Below, piece by piece: positions 57,127 to 64,000 of a DNA stretch of 64,000 nucleotides. Positions within the stretch are counted from its first letter, which is position 1; each line of letters opens with the position of its first letter. The translations under genes were made by a program, and so were the position numbers. The stretch lies in contig OX637297.1 in the NCBI GenBank assembly GCA_951799445.1, positions 10,044,001 through 10,108,000 on the forward strand, in the 5' to 3' direction. Origin of the DNA: Pseudisothecium myosuroides. Its lineage: Eukaryota; Streptophyta; Bryopsida; Hypnales; Lembophyllaceae. Under the pieces are notes generated by a model that had not been told where the DNA came from, ran no database searches, and saw only the letters and a list, made by a program, of their open reading frames with translations.

Positions 57127-58115
57127 GTTTTATACCTCCCAAGCTTTGCAACCATTTATTGTTACTTGCTTTAATTCATTCAACTAGGCATTTGAGATGT
57201 ATGAACACCATTCAATAAATTGAGAAGGAAGACCAAGCTAAATTGAGCAAACTAAATGTCAAGGGGTTTTGAAAAGGTATTTATATTAGACAAGATAAGA
57301 AATGATTTTTGAACCACTAATATTTAGTCATTTTATTCCAATGACATAGAAAAATAGACTTGAATGAGTTCTACAAGGCTTTTTCTATGGATGCAATTTT
57401 TGATTTGGATGGAATGGACCTTTTTTTAGAGGAGTTAATACATATTGCATTTGAAGATGCCTATAACTTGGATGAGGCGGATGATTATAAGGTCCAATTG
57501 AAAGGTAGACTTTTAGAACTAGAGCTCAAAATTGATACCAATACCATAGAGTTCACAAACCAATACTAACATCATCGAGAGAGCCTCACATTGAATGCTT
57601 TTAGTCTATACTCTTGCCATTAAATTAGTTTGTAGCTACACTCAAGGCCAAGGTTGCATAAGAGGATGGTCTTAACGATTCAAGTGGAGCAAATTACTAG
57701 TAGGGGAAGTAAAAAACAAGTTGAAAGCATTGAAAGCTAAGCTAAGTAAGTTAAAAAAAGAATGAACCAAATTGAAAATGGCCAAGTGCATTGACTACTA
57801 CTGAAATAAGGTGAAGATGGATGGATGGGGTAATAAACTCTATGCCAGTATAAATACAAGTAGAAAAAATCAAATTCTAAAGGCTGGATAGACCACTCTA
57901 CCAAATATCATTTTTTTACTTCTTAGTGGATAGTAAATCATTACACAAACAATTTTTAATTTATGTTTTAATAATTTTACGGATTTTGAGAGGATTTTTT
58001 TGGAACCTATGAGATTTACATGGGTGCGATTTAAAGTAATTTAATTGGTAGAGTAGTATGTTCTAGCCTCTAGAATGGCATATTGCAATGCCTAAAATAT
58101 AGCATGAGTTGTTGC
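57127..58115. other. AT-rich stretch with a short acidic frame
   Basis: A 69-codon frame at 57360-57569 (plus) is acidic (FDLDGMDLFLEELIHIAFEDAY...) and is followed by charged lysine-rich fragments in other frames up to about 57800. It could be the remains of a coiled-coil transposon protein, but I cannot identify it and do not call a gene. Confidence 0.3.
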
Positions 58116-59039
58116 TTAACCCCTAAAGTACCAAAGTCCCCTCGGGGGACACTTCAGATTTCGGGCAGGCCCGTGTGGCCTCAAATTTTGATCTGATTTT
58201 TTGAAACTTTTTTCGAAGATAGGGAATCACATTAGCTTTCTAAAAATATAATTTTTTTTCAATCGGTGCCCGGGAGCAAAAGTTATGCCATCCTAAAGCA
58301 AAAAAGCAGTTCGGCAGGTAGAAAAAAAAAACACAAAAAAAGTTTTTTATTTTTTTTATTTTTTTCCCTCAAAGATCATGTTTTTGTCTACATCAGAAGC
58401 TTTGATTCATTCTATTTGGACTAATAATGAGAAAGTTATGGACAATCTTGTTTTTCGGGCAATTTAAGCATCTTCAAAAAAACTAACTTATAGAATTCAT
58501 TTTTGAATGCAATTTTCAATTTTTTTCAATTTTTTTTTTTGACGAGGTCAAGTTTGTTTGCAAGAACAATCCCACCATTGGGATTATGTTGTTTTAATTC
58601 CACCTAAGAGCTATTAACAATTTAGTATTTTGTTCAATTTTGGACCTACTTCTATTTGACAATTTTTTTATATGTGAAAATCAAGGTTTGACATTCTGAA
58701 ATTTTTTTCCCCAACTCTCAACTCAAATGTTCAAGATAAAAAATTACAACTTTTTGTTGTGTAGTGAAAAAAAATCCACAAATGGCCGTCAAAGTCATCT
58801 GAAATTGCAGGAAACAGTTCAAAAAACTTTTTTTTTCCAACTTTGAATGCTAATATCTTCCAATCAGAACGGTCAAATGTCTTGAAATTTTTACCACATA
58901 ATCTGAGACAAGTGAAGTACAAGATCTTACGGTTAGATTCTAAAAAAAAGTTTTTTTGGGTTCAGGGAGTGATTGCAGCAGAAATGGCAGTTTTCAGTGG
59001 TTCCGGAGCCAAAAAATGCCTTGGTATTTTAGGGGTTAA
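58116..59039. mobile_element. TTAA-flanked MITE, full-length copy (916 bp), reversed
   Basis: CCCCTAAAGTACC (58120) to TATTTTAGGGG (59035), flanked by TTAA at 58116-58119 and 59036-59039. Read on the minus strand the interior matches 7627-8551 in order (AAAACTGCCATTTCT, TAACCGTAAGATCTT, GATTGGAAGATATTAGC) but is more diverged. Length differs from that copy by one base. Confidence 0.7.
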
Positions 59040-61220
59040 TTAGACAAAGAAAATCTGGGTGGCAATTGCTACATCAAACATCAATACAATAGTAAGTAGC
59101 AGATGTCCGGCTCTAGCACTTGGGGCGTGCAAAACCACTTTTGTAGTTGGAAAAGATTGCTTGTGAGTAATGGTAATTTTAAGGAATATGAAAGATAAAT
59201 TTTCCAATTTGATTGATTAATTATATATTCTAGTGGTGCTAATTTTGGAGATTTATTAGTAGTTTTTTAGATTGATGGCAAAAAGAAGAATCAATGGTAA
59301 TGATTTTAAAGTCATCATGGTACTTGGCAATGACATCTTGATTTTACTTTGGATGTTTTTATTGCTTAAGAACATGAGTTGCTACATTGGATGTCACCTA
59401 AAATTTGTCACCTAAAACATGGATTTCTTCTAGTAAACTTATACAAATTTCTATTATTTTTATATATACAGATCTTCAAGCAATCATTGTTATAATATCA
59501 ACATGGAGCTTCACCAAATTGTAGATATAAAATGATGGATTACACTTTGCCCATTTCTAAGATGCAAATTTAGCTACTTTAAAGACACTATAAGCCCAGT
59601 TGTATTTTCACACCTCAATTTTCACATAGATCTTGCTTCTAAATGTTCTTAAGCTTAACTAAAAAAATATAGTCCTATAATTTTTTTTATTTCCATATTA
59701 ATTTTCTTCAAATATGCTTAAATTAAAAAAAATTGTCAAACTTTGCAAGTAACTTCTTAAAAATTTTAAATACACTATCTATATCATAATATTCATCACT
59801 ATTATCTTCAATTTATTTCAAAAATTCATGTTATTTTAAGCAATTTGTGAAGATTATAATTTTACAAACAAATTAAATTCAAAATCATGTGAAATTCATT
59901 TTAATATTTTTAAATATAAAAATTAAAAATATATTAAAAATATATATTTTCACGTGAAATAAAAATCAAATTCTTGAAATGTATGTTTTTATCCCAAGGT
60001 GTCTAAGTCTTTGCAAGTGTGTTTTTTTTATTAAAAAAGAGCATGGACTTTTAGTTATCTCCAATAAAGCACATTTTTAAGAAAAAGATCTAATCATCTA
60101 AACACTTAAAAAGAACTTGTTTATTAGAGAATGTATCAATTTTGAGTGTAAAATTGTTTAGGTATAGTAAGATTATAACAAGAGAAATATAAGTATCTTA
60201 TTTTTAATAAATACTACCTCTCCCATCAATGTTTGAGAAACTTGCACATAAGAATTTTTTGCAATTAGCAATGACATACACTAAAAATAGTGTTAACATT
60301 CTAAAATACACTTCCAAACAACTAAGTTCAACTCAAGAACTATCAAATTCATTACACAATCCACCTTACAATAGTTAAAACACAATTTTTTTTTATAAGT
60401 AAAAATCACAATAACTCCAAATCATTACACATTTAAATTTTCAACAATGAAAATCTTTAAAATACTTTATTCTTTCCATTGAGACCATTTTCAAAGCAAA
60501 TGAATATATACAATTTTCTAGATCTCAAATCAAGTGAAATTGGCAAGGTTTGCTCAAAGCCAAAAAATCAAGTAAAATTGGTAAGCTTCACTCTTCTACT
60601 AAAAGTACATTTGTGCCTTTAAGGACCTCTCAAAAATCCTCAATATTTACTTTTTTCAATGACAAAAAAGTTCCAATAGTTAACCTTCAATACTATTCAT
60701 AAAAAAATTTAGAACGGTCAAACGAATTTAACTGCTCACGAAGAAACAAGCTGAAGTTTTGGAGCGCCTATGATAGCTCAGTTAAGGGGAAAACTCAAGA
60801 AGTTTGCCCAACCGGAAGTTGATCTGTCCTAAGGGTTAATGCCCAGGTCTGAAATTTCGCTGGGAGCTTGAAAATAGGGTTATAGTGGATTTGGAGCAAC
60901 CGAAATAAGCACAGGCCCTAAACTAAGAAATATATAAGTGCATACAACAAGAGGCATTGTCCATCCCTGAAACAATAGGTGTGAAAGATAATTGCCTTTG
61001 ATCTAACAGGAGACCATTCTCCTATACATTTGCAAGGATGCTCCCTCAGTCTTCTGGGGTGGTATGCCCAGAAACCCAACCGGTGATACATGAACACATA
61101 AAAAAAAACTCACTTGATTGACACAACATGGAGCAATTGATGAAGTCATCCCCAAGGACTTGACAGCATTCTGGACTGCATTTGTACATTCATGAAAGTC
61201 AGCATGTGCACATCATTGCA
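59040..61220. other. AT-rich stretch downstream of the ARID/Hsp20 gene
   Basis: No gene seen. At 60774-60787 TAGCTCAGTTAAGG looks like a tRNA A box, with a weak B-box-like GTTGATCTG about 45 bp later, possibly a decayed SINE or tRNA relic. The last few hundred bases probably include the 3' untranslated region of the gene at 61221-63799. Confidence 0.4.
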
Positions 61221-63799
61221 CTAGGATGATTTGTTGTCTTCTGCAATGGGAACGCGTACATAGAGCTGGCCATATAGAGTGACCACTGCTGAGGTTTGAT
61301 GAGCATCAATTCGAGATGGCAAACTTATAACCTGGGGAAAAAAGGCACTGTTCAGGGTTGCAATCACGATCTATTTGAGAACAGGTCCTCCATATGAACA
61401 CAAAGAAAAATAAGAAATCAAAAGACATACATCAGCATTGATAAATTTCAGATGATTGGTGATCACAAGACAAATATCACATTGACAGCGTCACTTCCCG
61501 AGAGAAAGTTGGATCAAGGACTTTTCCACTGGTTTATTCTGTACACGTGTTGCAGACCTCAATTGTACCGACAACAATCCGCAATATTCAAGTAGATATC
61601 ATCCAGAATCAATAATTCGAAATCTGTGAACTCTACAAAATCAGGCAATATTACTTCACAAGACGCACATAAAAAACTGACAAGGCTTGATATACATGTC
61701 AGACTTCGTATACATGCAATACTCTCATTGAAAGAGTGTTTTGGCAACTTACTTTTCTGAAAGGAGTCACACCCCAAGGGTTCTCCGGATCCTCAGGCAT
61801 TCCAGCAATCACTAGTCTGCCTCCAGGCTCACATTGGATGCGCACCTGTGCAGATGAACATTGGAAAGCAAAACTACAACACTTGTGAAACATTCATCCC
61901 GAATAATAGACTAAAAGGAATAATTTTGAGCATACACTAGGAATAACAGAAGGAATATTGTTGAATACTATGATTCCGAAATCAATCTGATATGAACCTA
62001 AAATACCTTATGGATTGTTGGATTATAGATATTCCTTTTCTACTATATAAAAAACATTGATTCGTGAATATCCAATGCTATTTTCGTGCACAACGCAGAA
62101 TGTTGCAAATACATCCATTACTGATTTGTCCTTCTAGTGCGTGACACTAATTTTTCGAAGTCACTGTTCTTTGGGAGTGCAGGTTCAAAAAATTACCATT
62201 TTGAACCAATTTCGGCAATATTGTAGTGACAATAATTTCGTAGGTAGCACTAAATTTTTACCCACTGATAGGACAAATTGTAGTGTTTCTGTTTAAAGAT
62301 ATTCTATTCGATTCCTAACGTGACATCTTTCTTGAACTTGCAACGTAGTATAATAAATACGAAAGACAGAATGAGGGATCCTACACAATTTGATTGCTCA
62401 CACAGCATGCCACTTTGCAGCTTAGCTCCGTACAAAAAAAGAACACAGAAGAAGACCAAAACTAAAGCTTAAGAACGAAACCAGTTATGTATCCCTCACC
62501 TCCTCACGTGCTAGCCCGGGAACCAGCGCATAAATTTCAAAACAATCTAGCTGCAAAAGCAATAAAAAATAAATTAAAACCACTTCAGCTGACTGTTCCC
62601 CACTTAATAATCTTTAAAGAATGAAAGAAAACACAATGAAGACTAGGTAGAGCAGAGAGATATTGACTAGAAGAATAACCGTAACATATCAACCTAAACA
62701 TCAATAGATTGAAAAAAAAAATTGTGACGCAACTTACATGTTTATGTACATTGATTTTAACCCAATCAGCTTTAGGACCCTCGTCAACAATCGGAGGATC
62801 AAAATCACCCATTGGTCCATCCACCTTAGCAATCTTCAGAGGACGCCTTCCGGAGTCCTGTTGTTTCATACTTCTCTTACCGGTTACAGCAGAATTACTT
62901 GGAAGACTCTCAGTGTATAATCTTGGTCTTCCTCTAGCCTGAACAGCCTTAACTGCTCTCTCGAGGACTGTGCTTGACCCTTTCCTCTTCAGCCCATATC
63001 CTCCTGCATCAAGATGCAAACTATCTTCTGTAGGAAGTTCACCACAACTTCTATCTGCAAGTAAAAATTCGAAAGGCAGAACATAAAAAAAGGTTTGATT
63101 TCTTCAAATCATAAAAATAACACTCTATGTTAACTAGGACTCAAACAATCTAAAACGAAATATTAGATTCGAGATCCATGATCATACACGAGCTCATTGG
63201 CACAAACTCCAAGATACCAGGAAAGTAAATAATGATAAGCAGGGCAACTTCGATACCTATATTTGTTAGCTTTTTCTCTTTTTTCACATGTTTCCCACCA
63301 GAGCCCTTGTCCTGCAAGAAAAGTGACTTCCATATAACATTTAAATGCATCAAAAATTGAAAACATGATATTTACCACCAAACCTAAGGCTTACCCTCGT
63401 TTCTTCAAAATCAGTGCCTAATCCATATAGAATGCGTTATCCAGCAGGTAAGGTGTCACTCCGAAGATCAGAGCGATAATAAATCGCAGCACACGCATAT
63501 GCAACCCCAAAACCTCAAAAAGAGTATGAAAAGTATAAGCGTCAGCGTCAGTATAAGCGTCACCCTATACCTACGGAGAAAATCAGACAAGAAGACAAAA
63601 TAGTGGAAACTTCATTCATCAATTTGATAAAAAAGTCACAACCATAATTTTTTCTCAGCAACCCCAATCTTACCTTTGTGATAGGTTCCTTAGAATCCCC
63701 ATTCCCCATGCGCTGAGAATGCCAGCCCTGCATTGCTCGTGCAGCGGCATCTCTCCGAGCACGACCAGATCCTGACCCTGGTGTTCCGCCCATATTTAG
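61221..63799 (-). CDS. ARID/alpha-crystallin (Hsp20)-domain nuclear protein, C-terminal six exons
   Basis: Exons in gene order: 63799-63674, 63311-63257, 63054-62738, 62550-62500, 61845-61753, 61331-61221 (stop TAG). All have GT-AG borders, and the phases join without a stop. Encoded segments are RARRDAAARAMQGWHSQR, a lysine-rich linker, an ARGRPRLY motif like an AT-hook, then WVKINVHKH, LDCFEIYALVPGLAREE, VRIQCEPGGRLVIAGMPE, ENPWGVTPFRK, VISLPSRIDAHQTSAVVTL and QLYVRVPI. The last five form an alpha-crystallin/Hsp20-like domain. This layout is that of plant ARID proteins such as Arabidopsis ARID3/ARID5, which have an N-terminal ARID DNA-binding domain and act in chromatin. The ARID exons lie beyond 64000, so the gene is partial here. 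No damage is seen, so this is the one clear host gene. Confidence 0.9.
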
Positions 63800-64000
63800 C
63801 TACAAAATATCAACACAATTTGTAATATTTAGAATTCGGGCCTGGAACACAAACCTCAATAAAACAACTTATATTCTCCTTAAGAAGTGTGACACCCCTT
63901 TAAGATCTCACTTGAAATGGGAAATCCCATCAGGAAACGTGTACAGAGTGATCATTCAAAAAATTCTTTCATTCAAAATACATGAGTAAGATCATGCGGA
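63800..64000 (-). other. Upstream intron of the ARID/Hsp20 gene (to window edge)
   Basis: Ends in TATTTTGTAG at the acceptor before 63799. No exon is recognised before the window ends. Confidence 0.6.

Noticed and set aside
60774..60828. A functional tRNA gene
   Set aside because: The A-box-like TAGCTCAGTTAAGG is convincing, but the B box is poor and I could not build a cloverleaf. It is at most a relic.

Overview
The window is nuclear DNA of a land plant with a repeat-dense genome. The signs are spliced genes with GT-AG introns, a plant-type ARID/alpha-crystallin (Hsp20) gene at the right edge, plant families of DNA transposons (hAT, PIF/Harbinger, CACTA), a Ty3-like LTR element and degenerate TTTAGGG-type repeats. 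The sequence alone does not fix the lineage. Only one ordinary host gene is clear. Most of the rest is transposons, many inserted into one another, separated by AT-rich DNA in which no genes are visible.

Layout. 0.2-16 kb: AT-rich DNA with a broken coiled-coil gene (218-1601, minus), an intact protein-kinase-like ORF (5314-6900, minus), arrays built on a GC-rich motif (ACCCGAAGTCGCC and variants), several ~0.92 kb TTAA-flanked MITEs and a ~0.7 kb foldback. 16.1-22 kb: a hAT transposase gene (16150-21990, plus). It is split inside its BED zinc finger by a 3,479-bp insertion (16285-19763) with a perfect 5-bp target duplication, which carries a 563-aa coiled-coil ORF. 22-37.6 kb: a minus-strand LTR retroelement with ~4.75-kb LTRs (21991-26766 and 32870-37622) and a gag-protease region but no reverse transcriptase. 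37.6-51.2 kb: the right part of a CACTA element with a spliced Transposase_24-like gene, interrupted at 40.56-44.52 kb by a PIF/Harbinger element with both of its genes intact. Its right end lies inside a third copy of the same LTR (51169-53222, plus). 53.6-55.6 kb: remains of another retroelement gag gene. 56-60 kb: more MITEs and AT-rich DNA. 61.2-63.8 kb: the last six exons of the ARID/Hsp20 gene.

Most interesting point. All three LTR copies carry the same 21-codon acidic reading frame, ending exactly at a GTGAGT splice donor. In the copy next to the gag gene, a branch-point-like CTAAC and an AG acceptor lie just past the primer-binding site, and joining the two sites keeps the gag frame open. 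This suggests the element starts gag inside its LTR and splices out the rest of the LTR together with the primer-binding site. The second candidate is the 3,479-bp insertion in the hAT gene. It has clean ends (TGTCGCA...TGCGACA, 5-bp duplication) but no visible LTRs, integrase or transposase.
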